The position numbers and the translations under genes are program-made. The notes beneath the pieces were generated by a model that was given only the letters and a program-made list of their open reading frames with translations, was not told the origin of the DNA and did not search any database. Source: Flammulina velutipes (Eukaryota; Basidiomycota; Agaricomycetes; Agaricales; Physalacriaceae). Taken from it: DNA of 64,000 nt. The DNA lies in contig CM022371.1 in NCBI GenBank assembly GCA_011800155.1, forward strand, positions 2,108,001-2,172,000, written 5' to 3'. Below are positions 48,013-59,500 of this stretch, piece by piece (the first letter of the stretch is position 1; each line of letters starts with the position of its first letter).

Positions 48013-49969
48013 ATGTTTACACACCTCTATCCTCAGAGTCTATTTGAACATCCACCGTCCACCTCGCGTTCTGGAAGACTGAGGACTGAATTGTTATCCA
48101 AGCTATATGCCCACCCACTTGACCGCGTCCAGGTACTGGGAGACGACGAGGAAAGATTTGGCCACACCGGGTGGATCTACATGTCCTAGCTACATATCGA
48201 CGCTACTAAAGTTCATTCAAGATGCGTAAATGCACTTAGCTGGGCTCAAGAAGGACAACTTCTGCTTTCCGGAGGTGACGATAGGACGTGAGTATCAGTG
48301 TATCGTTGTCATTCTATGGTAACGATCCGCTGTATCAGTGTCCGTATTTGGAGGACGGATAGTTCACGTTCAGGATACGAACCCTATCCCTTTAGTTGCT
48401 CAGCAGTCATTCACACTGGGCACACTGCCAACATCTTCAATGTCAAGATGCTTCCGAATTCCAATCGCATGTACGTTGCTCTCCCTCGGTGCTAGTACAG
48501 GGAGCTTAGTGCCCAATGCAGCGCAACAGTTGCGGGCGATCGTCAGGTGCGTGTGTTCGACGTAGGGAATGTCCCAACGGCCGTGGAGAGGGAGATTTCT
48601 CATACACCTACGCATCTCCTTCGATGCCACGAAGACCGTGTAAAGCGGATCGTGACTGAGGACAGTCCAGACGCATTCTTGACGGTCTCAGAAGTGAGTA
48701 ACCTTGCTTAGAATGCATGTCTATGTCTTACTGCTTGAACATAGGATGGCACTGTTCGCCAACACGATCTTAGAAGCTCCCATATATGCAGGAGTGGTTG
48801 CCCGACGCCACTGGTGCAGATGGATCATGAACTTACGTCCTTATCGCTCTCCCCGCTTACGCCATACCAATTCGTAGTGGCGGGCGACTCTCTATACGTG
48901 TGTCGTTTATCTCGCCTCACAGGATGCTGCCAAAACTCTAGGTACTTTCGTAGGGATATCTCTTCGACAGGCGGAATCTGCGCGCTCGCCCATCACTGCA
49001 AAGTTCGAAAGAATTAACGACATGTACACGGCGCTTTGCAAAACAGATTACATCTCCTCAGTCTCCACATCGGAGGGATCATATTACGGGAGTGCGGATG
49101 TGCGCTTCGACTAGTGACGAGGTAGTTATTCTGCTGGGATGGGTCGCGGTAGCCGCTAACAGAATTATTATTCACAGGTTCTCATGGGTAGGTTACGCCC
49201 AGTTGCGTGCAGCGGTTGATAGCTGACTCTGGTGACAGCGTACAGCGGGGATGCGGTTTATCGATTTTCGACGCTCGGCGACGCGGTGGCTCAGGCATCC
49301 ACGCCACCTTCGGTGTTGCCATCCAACGAAGAACTAGAGGATGAATCCGAGTCGGATACAGATCCTCTTATTGACGCCGCTCCTCCCCCGAACGGCCGGT
49401 TAGACGTTCCAACTATACCGCCAGTGCAGCGGTACGTAGGTGCACGAAATGCGGAGACAGTTAAAGATGGTTTGGGACGTTTCTATACTTGTCGTCGACG
49501 CTGCTCAGCCATTTATAGTGAACTTTCTCGGACCCAACGACGAATACGTGACTGTGGGCTCTGATGAAGGGTATTTCTTTATCTGGAAAAAAGAGGATGG
49601 CGCGCTGCATGGGATCTATGAAGGTATGTTCTCCGTGTGGCGTACAGGACGGCTGAACTGGAAGGTATGCTAGGTGATAGCTCGGTGGTGAACGTGATAG
49701 AGGGACACCCCCATGTTCCTCTCATTGCTGTAAGTGGGATCGATACCACGGTAAAGGTATGGTTATGCTTCTTCTGTATAGACCTGTTGTCTAAAAGGAT
49801 CATCCTGGAGGTATTTGCTCCCAACTTTGACCGGCAGACCAGCTTGTTTTCGAAGACGGGGAATGCAGCGAGCATCATGGAGAGAAACAGCCAGCCTCGT
49901 CGAGCGGTGGTACCGAGGCTTGATATGTTCCGGTTGTATCTAGCAGCACATTTGCTGGATCCCGAGTAA
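48013..49969 (+). CDS. WD40-repeat protein, DCAF6/DCAF8-like CUL4 substrate adaptor
   Basis: DCAF proteins bind DDB1 and present substrates to CUL4 ubiquitin ligases. The start MFTHLYPQSLFEHPPSTS leads into RFGHTG, spliced to CVNALSWAQEGQLLLSGGDD, then TVRIWRTD, GHTANIFNVKMLPNSNR, GDRQVRVFDV, LRCHEDRVKRIV and DGTVRQHDLRSSHICRSGCP. An acidic linker (EELEDESESDTDP) separates these from the last blades, VNFLGPNDEYVTVGSDEGYF, IEGHPHVPLIAVSGIDTTVK and VFAPNFDRQTS. The order of blades, the internal acidic linker and the HDLR/WDxR-like motif fit DCAF6/DCAF8. Exon joins around 48.9-49.2 kb are uncertain. I end the gene at the TAA after LLDPE. A possible splice at 49964 could extend it to about 50209, but nothing supports that tail. 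Confidence 0.75.
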
Positions 49970-50243
49970 GTAGTTAGTGTAAATCACATGTGCAGTGTTA
50001 GCGGGGCGCGGGGAACCGGAGCCGGGCCTCCTTATATTGAGGGCAATCGGACTTGGCTTTTTTACTGGGCAAGTGCGGGGAGGCTTCAACAGCTCTCTTC
50101 CACTAACTACGACGACCACGATACATCCATGCTCAAGCTATCCTCAACTCTTGCCAGGTCTTCACGCGTTGTATGTTCTCTTCTGTCTCTCGCGATACTC
50201 AGTCAATGAACGGCTCTCTTAGCACGGCGCTCCTTCGTTAATT

Positions 50244-52427
50244 ATGTCAAAGTCCAACGGCTTCAAATCCTCTGCGTCGACCAGAAATACAGATCCACCA
50301 CCAGGATACGCCATAGATCCCTCAGCTGGCCCAATGCTGCGCTACCAGGCGTCGTTGCCACGGCTTCCAGTGCCTACGCTCTCCTCAACTGCTGCCAAAT
50401 ACCTCGAAACCGTGCGCCCACACGTTACCGACGACGCGTTCAAGCGCACACAGGCCGCAGTCAGCGACTTTCTTGCGTCCCCGCTGTCCGCAGAGCTCCA
50501 GAAACGCCTCGAAGCCAGAGCAGCCGATCCGGACGTCAAGAGCTGGCTCAGCGAGTGGTGGAATGAAGCTGCATACATGGGATACCGCGATCCCGTCGTC
50601 GTCTTTGTTAGCTACTTCTATGTCCACGTCGACGACAGGCTCCGACGCACACCCACGAAGAGGGCTTCAGCGCTGTTGAAGAGTATGCTTACCTTCAGGC
50701 AGATGACGGAAAGGTATGTCTTCATCCTATCTCCTTCCTTATCCCTCTCATCCGCGTCTTCTAGCCAGCAACTCGAGCCCGAAAAGGTCCGCGGTGCTCC
50801 GCTCTGTATGGACTCATACAAGTGGCTCTTCCACTCATCCCGATACCCCACCAAGCCAAACGACACCGCACAGAAATTCGATCCGGCTGCACACAACCAC
50901 GTCGTCTTCGTACGGAAAAACAAGTTCTTCAAAGTCTCTCTTGTAAACAGAGCTGGCATTGAACTCTCCGCCGCCGAGCTCGAAGTGTATGTGCGCCAAG
51001 CTACTTTTCGTCCCGCATCCGCTAATTACCCCCGTCAGACAAATCGAGAAGGTCATAGCAAAAGCTGGGGATACTCCAGCTCTGCCGATTGGTGCTCTTA
51101 CTTCGGATAACCGTGACCTGTGGACGGATGCCCGTGCTGCCCTACTGGCAGCCTCGCCAGACGGTGCCAATGCCGCAGCATTAAAAGATATTGAGAGCGC
51201 CATGGTCGTTGTTTGCCTTGATGATACCAAGCCTGTCACGCGTGAGGATATTTCTTGGGCGTGCTGGGCGGGCAACGGACGGAACCGGTTCTACGACAAA
51301 CATCAATGTACGGAATTCTGCATCGACTGTTCCGTTGGAACTAAACTATTGAACAGTGATTGTCTTTGATAATGGCCGCTCTGGATTCTTGGGAGAACAC
51401 TCTTGTATGGACGGAACTCCAACTTTGCGAATGAATGAGTTCGTCCTCGCCACGCTCGCCCTAGGAAAAGCAGACCTCGGTGCCCCGAGGACGAACGACA
51501 CTGGCGCGGACCTGCCTGAACCTGCTGAGCTCAAGTTCACGACAACACCGCAAGTAGACAGCCTCGTGAAGGCTGCTGAACAACGTTTCGACGAGCTTGT
51601 TGGGCAACATGATTTACGTGTGAGTAATCGAACGCATTTGAGCCTTCTTGTTCTCTAATACCGAACGATGTAGGTGATGCACTACGAAGGCTATGGCAAG
51701 AACTTGATCAAAAAGTTCAAGGCGTCCCCCGATGCTTGGGCGCAGCTGGTGAAACAGCTCGCATTCTACAAAATGTACAACAGGCCCGGTGTCACGTATG
51801 AGAGTGCCCAAACAAGGAAATATCAGCTCGGAAGGACCGAGGTCATTCGTAGTTCGAGTTCCGAGGCCAAAGCATGGGTTGAGTCCATGTTGGATCCTAA
51901 TGCCACTGTAAGTTGTCAAGCTTTTGGTCCATGTGACATTTGAACTGACGATGAAATGTTTGTAGGATAAACAACGCTCCACCCTCTTCCGCTCTGCAGT
52001 TACCAGACATCTACAATACTCGGCCTGGGCGGCTGATGGGCAGGGTGTTGATAGACACTTATTTGGCTTGAAGAAACTGCTAAAGGACGGCGAAGAAGCT
52101 CCAGCCATCTATGCTGATCCGTCTTTCAGCAAGACGAGCCACTGGGAGCTAAGTACTAGCCAGCTTAGCAGTACATACTTTGATGGCTGGGGCTATGGCG
52201 AAGGTTCGTGTTCTCTAAAATGATCCTTTTTTGAGTACTAACATGCAAATGTAGTTGTACCCGACGGGTATGGTCTGTCGTACTCGATAGGTGATGATTA
52301 TATCCGGTGGACGATAACCAGTCTCAAGTCGATGAACACTCCCGAGATGCATCACTACTTGGCAGAGGCCGCGACAGAGACCAAAGTGATGATGGAGCGG
52401 GCACAGTTACTAGAGGCTAAGTTATAG
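50244..52427 (+). CDS. CAT2: Carnitine O-acetyltransferase, peroxisomal/mitochondrial
   Basis: It moves acetyl groups between CoA and carnitine so that acetyl units can leave peroxisomes and enter mitochondria. The N-terminal part has MLRYQASLPRLPVPTLSSTA, typical of the choline/carnitine acyltransferase family. Next come LSEWWNEAAYMGYRDPVVVF and APLCMDSYKWLFHSSRYPTK. The catalytic histidine sits in FLGEHSCMDGTPTLRMNEFV. The substrate motif is SHWELSTSQLSSTYFDGWGY, followed by VVPDGYGLSYSI. The C-terminus ends LEAKL: the tripeptide AKL is a type 1 peroxisomal targeting signal, as in yeast Cat2. Length is about 630 residues. Around seven introns, all short. A strongly hydrophobic mitochondrial leader is not evident, so dual targeting is uncertain. 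Confidence 0.93.
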
Positions 52428-52650
52428 GTACTAATTACGCGCACAAAACTTAGATATCTAGACAGTAGATCATCTCATGTAAGAATATACCATCGATGTA
52501 ATGTTCGTCTTCTTGAAGAATCTCAGAGCCATTCTCAATCTCATTAAAGGGCAAAGATGATTTCTATGCTAAAAGTACATATGCGAGTGAGTCTGTACAA
52601 AGCGCGACTAATAAGTATTTCGGCGTAAATGATAGACGCCACGAGGAACC

Positions 52651-54182
52651 CTAGCTCTGGACTGCGATATCTTTCACGAGTCCCTTCTCAGTTAGATGTT
52701 GTACAATTGCCTCCACCTACATGAGATTAGCAAACGGCCGCAAGAAGGAATGCAACACGTACATTCGCCGCCGTTATCCGTATCTGGTTATCCCATCTTT
52801 TCGTGTATGGCGCACCAGTATCCTCTGCTTCCTCGACATCACCTAAGCCTCCCGCTTTACCTTGAGCATCATCCTCTTCTCGACTACCCGCAAACCAGAT
52901 GAGCTTGTCCACTTGATCAATGGTACCCCGCAGACGACCTTGCTCAATCATCTTCCGTGCCATCGTTTCCGCTGCTCCAGGAGTCAAATCGAGAAGGGCG
53001 CCCAGTCCTTTGAAGGTGATGTTGTTGTAAATATTGGAGCTTGAGAGAAGATTGTGTTCCATGACTGCACGGTCGAGTACAGTAGACGGGCCAGTTCTGG
53101 TGCTGATGGTAGGGTCATTGTCTTCCCCGCCATCGTTGCCAGATGCTAATCTGTCGTTGGAAGAGATGGCGATTTTGGCAAGTTGATGCGGCTTCAGGGT
53201 TCCTTCGAATTCTTTTACTTCTGCGGGACGTAGGATGTGATCTAGGAACATCTTGGAGAGGATATTGAAGGTCGGTAGATCGACGGAACGTTCGTCGCGA
53301 TACAAAGAGGCCAAAACGCGAGAGCGATTGGGACCTGCAGGTGCGAGGACTGCACATGTCACTGCCGCCATCCTGTGAGCCACCACGTTAGTTTAGTTAT
53401 GGATTTGACGCGGAATTACACACAGCATATGCCGTCGTTCATCTTCGTCAATGTCGCCCACATAACTCAGCTCGTGATATCTGCTCGCAGCTTCAAGGAA
53501 CTTGCGGCTGTAATCACTGATTCGTGCTTGGCAGAGCTTGAACTGAAGGAGAACCTCCTTGTCTTGCGTAGAATGAACGAGGAGTTGGGCGCGGTTGAAG
53601 TATGTCTCTGCCTGAACGGAATCCTCTTCTTCTAGCAATAGACGAACAATGCGCACATATCCAGTCATCTTTTCAGACGCAGGGAAAGCTCTGGATAGAG
53701 TTAGAATGCCCGATGGATAGATGGAACAACGTACCGTTGGCTACTCTCGTTGAAGATGCTCATCAGGACACGAGCCGCCTCACTCCATTCCTCCTCTGCC
53801 TCCAAGATGTCGGCCAGTTGAAATCGTAGAGCAATAACCTAGTCGATGAGCAAGAGTTTGACGATGTTACGACGCGAATACACACTTGTTCCTCATAGCT
53901 GATGATCTTTGGTAGGACCGCTGATAGCGTGTCCTGCACAATAGTCTTTTTCAGATCGCCATCCTTTATGCTGCCATCTGCGAGATATTTGACAACTTCA
54001 GAGAGAATCTGCCGACCGACGAGTAGGTTGTCCTGATTGACCACGGCGTCGACGAATGTCTGCAAGTCGGCGGAAACAGTGGACTCGTTGGGCGACGACA
54101 GCGTAGCGCGCAGCAGCGACGAATACGCGGGGCCCTTGTCTTTTTGAGGGAGAGTCCCAATGCTTGCCAATTGTGATTCCAT
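52651..54182 (-). CDS. CSN4: COP9 signalosome complex subunit 4 (CSN4)
   Basis: This is a PCI-domain subunit of the COP9 signalosome, needed for cullin deneddylation. The protein starts MESQLASIGTLPQKDKGPAY. A helical-repeat region follows with ILSEVVKYLADGSIKDGDLK, IISYEEQVIALRFQLADILE, EAARVLMSIFNESSQ, SVQAETYFNRAQLLVHST and KLCQARISDYSRKFLEAASR. The PCI part has AAVTCAVLAPAGPNRSRVLA, LASLYRDERSVDLPTFNILS, SSSNIYNNITFKGLGALLDL and AETMARKMIEQGRLRGTIDQ. The end is VEAIVQHLTEKGLVKDIAVQ. Length is about 440 residues. An insertion of polar residues (SREEDDAQGKAGGLGDVEEA) lies near the C-terminus. About six introns. It pairs functionally with CSN3 at the left end of the window. Confidence 0.93.
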
Positions 54183-54799
54183 GATGAGTGTGGCGGTCAA
54201 AGATGCATAGTGCCGGCCGGCTAACGTTGATTTGAAGCGGAGATTCAAGCTCATTCACTTGCGCCACACTTGCAACACGTTCTTGCTTTACGTCTTTGAT
54301 CCGATCAATCCAACGCCACTTTGCTGCTTGAAACGCCGGGCAAGTATTTCTGGTCTGGCCATGAACGCCTCGTGCAGTGGGTACGGCCTTCTGTTGACGC
54401 ATGCAAGCCGTGCGTTTGAAAGCACTCGGTATTGTGACCTAAATCGCCTTGCAAAACCGCAGCACTATTGCCGCTCCTTCGCAACGGAAGCTTGTTCACA
54501 ACCAAGACGTCTTCTCTAAAGTTTGTAGCCTCCCCACTCCTCTAATGGAAGTCGGCCTTATTGGACGTAACCACACTGCTCGGTATACAAAAAGCATTAC
54601 ATCCGTGCTTTCCGTGGATTGCCCGTGCTGCTCAAGTCTGCCTGCGCCACCCCTCTTTCCTCCTGCGTACATCGCGATTCCGCACTCTCCACCACTGCTC
54701 AGTCCGAGAAGCGTCGAATATTCATTAGGTGTGTATGATACATCCGGACCTCTTTCTCGTCTCTTCTACCATTTACCCTCTTCCTTGCAGCTGCACGCC
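54183..54799. other. Divergent intergenic region between CSN4 and a Ser/Pro-rich gene
   Basis: This 617-bp stretch lies between two divergent starts. An open frame runs through part of it in the same frame as the downstream gene (from 54449), but the upstream part has no family-like sequence and the first credible ATG is at 54800. I see no repeat or RNA gene. Confidence 0.45.
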
Positions 54800-55921
54800 A
54801 TGGACTTCAGTTTTGATAGCCCGTCCAATTCTCCCAGTCTTCTCTTTTCCGAGTTCAAGGCAAAGTTGGATCTTCCACCTACTCGTCGCTCTACCGTCGA
54901 CGTCTCAAGGTTCACCGAAGACGGCTTCAGTGATTTCGATCTCGACTTGGAATGTCTCTCCAGGTCGCCCTCGCCCTCTTCACCTGTCGCAAACTCCATC
55001 TCTTCCAACCCAGAGGATGCGTCGACCCCTTCTTTGAGTCCCCCGTCACCGACGCCTACTTCCCCCAACTCCCATGCCGTTAATATACCGTCCGCAAAGC
55101 TGTCTCCCGCCGCGGCTGCATCGGTTATTCGAGGGTCCTGGCCTCTCTATCGTTACGTTGGACGTGGCACACCAGTAGACCCTACCAGACGATCCCAATG
55201 GGGCGGGTACGAGGCCGCCGAAGACGGCACACTCCAATCAGGACATGTACGCTCAGCAAGCACGGATTCCACAGGCCGTCTTCCGCGTCGCTCAGTCTCC
55301 CCAGACTGGCATCACGTCTCTTCAGACTCTTCTCCCAGCGCACTCACCACCCAGCCGTCGTTCTTACTTCCAGAAGAATCTAAAATCCAGTTTGACGTAC
55401 AACCTACCGACCAATCGGAATGGGATAGCTTCATGAATACAGTTCTAGAGCCAGGGAAGAACGCCACGCCTCCCCCTCCGTCTCCGCCGCGCTCCCCTGT
55501 ACCACGTCGCCACTCTGGCGTCGGCGTAGTGGACTCACCGCTTGGGCCCGTCGATTCCAGTTCGCTGGAAATCGACTTGGGCTTGGATGCGGCGTTGGAC
55601 CTTGGGCTTGGGCTCGGCAGAGGTATGAATTGGTTCGAGTTGGGCATGCTTCCTAGCTCAGGCTTCGACTCTCCTTCAGTTTATTCATCGCCCCCAACAA
55701 CACCACGAAGGTCCCGGCCGGTGTCATTGGATGACTCGATGAACGGAATGATAAACCCAGTTACAGCAGAGAAGAGAAACTCGTTCACCAAAGGTCAATC
55801 TCAAGGCGGCGTTGTTGAGAAGGGGGTGGCGGAGGCCGAGGAACGCAGGGCGGAGGCGTGGTGGCGCAAACTTCTCGGAAAGCTCCGTAAACTGCAGTCC
55901 ATCTTGCGCAGGAAGACTTGA
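54800..55921 (+). CDS. Ser/Pro-rich, probably disordered protein of unknown function
   Basis: This single-exon gene encodes about 373 residues, and I do not recognise it. It opens MDFSFDSPSNSPSLLFSEF with acidic and hydrophobic residues. It then has many SP and TP sites (LSRSPSPSSPVANSISSNPE, LSPPSPTPTSPNS). In the middle is a more ordered piece, AASVIRGSWPLYRYVGRGTP. Further on there is a Leu/Gly/Asp repeat (EIDLGLDAALDLGLGLGRG) and SVYSSPPTTPRRSRPVSLDD. The C-terminus is basic and helical (EAWWRKLLGKLRKLQSIL followed by RRKT). It could bind membrane or nucleic acid through that basic helix, but this is speculation. The lack of introns is unusual among its neighbours. Confidence 0.65.
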   Translation: MDFSFDSPSNSPSLLFSEFKAKLDLPPTRRSTVDVSRFTEDGFSDFDLDLECLSRSPSPSSPVANSISSNPEDASTPSLSPPSPTPTSPNSHAVNIPSAKLSPAAAASVIRGSWPLYRYVGRGTPVDPTRRSQWGGYEAAEDGTLQSGHVRSASTDSTGRLPRRSVSPDWHHVSSDSSPSALTTQPSFLLPEESKIQFDVQPTDQSEWDSFMNTVLEPGKNATPPPPSPPRSPVPRRHSGVGVVDSPLGPVDSSSLEIDLGLDAALDLGLGLGRGMNWFELGMLPSSGFDSPSVYSSPPTTPRRSRPVSLDDSMNGMINPVTAEKRNSFTKGQSQGGVVEKGVAEAEERRAEAWWRKLLGKLRKLQSILRRKT

Positions 55922-56554
55922 GATCTGTATACGATATTGACCCAAATTTTTCTTCTGTCATATTTTATACCTTTGTGTTTTTATTGGAACCCGGATTATA
56001 TTCCCTCATCATCCAACTATATACTTGCAGACGTCTCCCAGTATTACTCACTATCATTTTTGGACACCTTTCCTCTCGTGAAGATTATCTTCTCGCCCAC
56101 CCTCTTTGTCTTCTTTTCCACCTTTCGAATTCGCTGTATGTATAGCTTTGCAACTATTACTATTTCGCACACATTGATCCTGGCAGACACAGGTCTGCGC
56201 AGGTGCTACAATATTCATATTCGGACACTTCAAGACACATACCGCGCTGAAGCTCTCTCCGTTGAAGGCTTCGAAGCACGTTCAAACGTGAGCTACGGGG
56301 ATTGCCGGTAGATCTATTGACGAGATCAATTTCTGTTGATCGTTGCCTATCGTTGCCCTGGTCATCTTTCCAGCGACTGTCGAGTGTTTGCCTTTCGTTT
56401 GCCATTCCTCCACGGAGCTGTGCTTCATTTCTCTGCTTTCTTGCTTTCGTTTACATTCTTTTATTGCTCTCATTCATCTGCTGTCAGTTTCACTTTCATC
56501 AGAATGTTCATCAACATTGGATTGACACTTTTCTTGTAGCTTAGTACTTGGATC
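55922..56554. other. Intergenic region upstream of the YP-repeat gene
   Basis: A 633-bp pyrimidine-rich, AT-leaning stretch that probably holds the 3' UTR of the Ser/Pro-rich gene and the promoter and 5' UTR of the next gene. Several short open frames on both strands here are Phe/Ser-rich translations of T/C tracts with no domain. No repeats or RNA genes were seen. Confidence 0.45.
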
Positions 56555-59500
56555 ATGTCTCGACTCACGGCTTCCCCCTTCACCAAGCCTTCTGCTCTCG
56601 AATTCTCTCGTAGCACAGCGACGCCTGCAGAGACTCTCATGTCTGACCCGTTCGGCCACTCGCAGTCAATGTCCGTTGCTGGTCCTCCTGATCTTCCCCG
56701 TGCTTTCGACAACGACTCTATCTCCTCTGCCCAGGTGGCCGACCCCGGAGCACGTTTTCGTCGTGTCTCTTCCCTCGCGTACCATTCTTCTGGGCTGCGT
56801 GAGACGCGAGAACGCTCCGCTCAACGAAATTTCAAGTCATTCATAATCGTTATTCCGCCGACTTCGCTGGTTCATGAATACGGGCCCCTTGGTCATACCT
56901 TATCGTCGGGGCCACCCCATAGACTCGGGCAAGGGCTGCTCATGCCACTATTCCCAACTGTACGTCCAACTTGCTCGACAAATCATTCTTAGTTTTGACC
57001 ATAATCCTAGATGTATGGACAACTAACTGCAATTGCGCGAGAGTTCAATTTCCCCAGCACCGCCGGGTTATGCATCTATCTTCACCATTCGGATAATGGC
57101 ATCACATTCACTCCCCGAATATCGGACGATACCTGGGGGCAGCTATGGGCACCAATGGCAGAGGGTGCGCATCAGGCACCTGGGGGCTTGAAACCACCAA
57201 TCTGTGGTAGAATAGAGTTCGACATTGACCCGCAGATGGCCCGCTGGTATAGTTCCTGGCTCTCGTCTTCACAGCGGAATCCAGTCGAGTCGATGTCGCA
57301 GCCGATCAATGCTCACGTTCGTGCCAGCAGCCGCACGACTTACGACTCTGCGACAGTTGACGAGCAGCACGAGCGCCCATCCAGGCCACGCCACATTCCT
57401 CGAAAACTATCTCTTGTAGATCGCTTCGACGTTGCTTCCGTATTGACCACTAGACCTCCAGCGGGGAACACTTCTATGACCCCTCCAGAGGGAACATCTA
57501 CAACAGCTCTGTCGCCCATCTATCAGACCGAGGAACCTCTTTCGGCCAAAGTCGATCTCGAGAGCAGAGTTAGGTCATGGCGAGCCAGCGCCAAACTCGA
57601 GCCTACACATTTGGCGGCGATGGGCCAGACCAGTCTTGAGCCTGCTAACATGCCAAATGCTTTACCATTGGAGGAAGTGGAGACCTTTGATGGCTCAGAC
57701 GATGAGGAGCCTCTTCGGTTGGAAGATTTTACGTGGTCCATTTCATCGAAGGGTCCGGGCAGCGAAATTTTGGATTCGCCAACATCCGTCAGCTACATCC
57801 AGTCGGTACACATTGATGCTCGCGCTGCAGGGTCCGTATGCATGACGCCGTCCGTGTGCACCTCCTTCGGACCTTCGGATTACACTCTGTCGCCACTCTC
57901 AGAGCCCAGCTTCCGCATCGCAACCCCAGATCTTGCTCTGCGGTTCTACGAGGACGTGCCATCTACGCCTTCCACAGCCACCAGCTGGGGACCGCGCTCG
58001 GTTGATTCGTACGAATACATGATTGACGAAGACGATATGATTTCTCTGGACATTGGTCAGCGCATGGTTTTGAGCCCGCCTGATAGCCCGTGTACCACGA
58101 CAAGTTGGGGGCCGGGTTCGTGCCCCCCGTCACCCGTTTCGGATATTCGCGCACCGTCTGTTGATCTGGGGGCTCGCGGGGTATTCAGTTGTCCTCCTAC
58201 CCCATCAACTGCAACTTCGTGGGGTGCCCCGCTCTCGTACCCACCAAGTCCATCAACCCCATTTTATGTCTCAACCCCAGACGCGGGGGCTCGTAACTTT
58301 GATATCGACCTCTCTTCCGATGTCCAGCTCAGAGCCATTCATCAAAGCGCTCCTTGGGCGCAGGTAGAATCCCCATCTGAAGAAAGAGGGAGGATGCCTT
58401 GGCCTCATGTCTGGCCATACAGCCCGAAACGAGATGCTTTCGTCAAGGGAGCCGCACAATCTCAGTCGCAAGTCACTACTGTCAACTATCCCAGTCTTGT
58501 CATTTGTGAGTCATTACGTGAACCACTTTTTATGCATCTCACAGATTTGTAGATGCTCCGCTGTACCCACACTTTGATCTATATCCCGCACCGGCTTGCA
58601 TTGACATCGCACAACCAGCTCGGGGAGGCCCAAATACCGTTAGGCTGCCGATTTCGTACAACAACTTCAATTTGTGTACGTTAGCCATGTTACATGAAGT
58701 CCATTCAAAAGCTAATACTTCCCCAGCTGGCGCTGTATATCCATACAACCTGAACGAAATCTATCCGGCATCTAAGGTCGTCAACCGGTCCCCAAAGCTC
58801 TCGTCGCACACATTATCTTCGGCCAGCTACCCCAGCCTCGTTATATGTAAGTCCTTGCGTGCATACTTTGTTGGCTATAGCAATCTAACAGTGTCCAGAT
58901 GCTCCCGTGTATCCGTACCTTGACTTGTATCCTGCACCTGCTTGCGCAAATATCTCGGTCCCGCCAAAGTCTCTCCAGCTTATTCAACGTCAACGCTCGT
59001 CCATCTCTACCAGGCTACCGACCGTGTACCCGAACTTCAACCTGTGTAAGCCCTGCCAATTTCTGTCGCACAAATAACCTAATGCGTACTTACATAGACC
59101 CTGCGTTGTACCCTCACAATCTGGGTGAAATATATGGCGCCTCCCCCGCTACCGAGAGTCACATCATTGATGTTACCGTTGCCTCGCAGTACCCAATCTT
59201 CAACCTCTGTGAGCGTTTCTGAATTCGCAGTAAAGTAATCAACTAACCATCAATAGACCCTGCTGTCTACCCATACGTTACACCGTATCCTTCGTCGCTC
59301 GTAATGGAACCATTGGTGGTGAATCACATTCGTGGTAACTCGGCAGGCTATCCTGATTTCAACCTGTGTAAGTGGAAAAGACTATTTCCCATCTCTATTG
59401 GACTAACTGAATCCCATAGACCCGGCCGTTAACAAGCAAAGTGTTGCTCCCATTAGGAGCTATGGTTATCCGGATTTCGTTCTTTGTGCGTCTCTGAACT

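Noticed and set aside
49964..50209. Possible 3' extension of the WD40 gene through a donor at its stop codon
   Set aside because: The extension adds a sequence without WD40 character, and the family normally ends near the last blade. The plain TAA is preferred.
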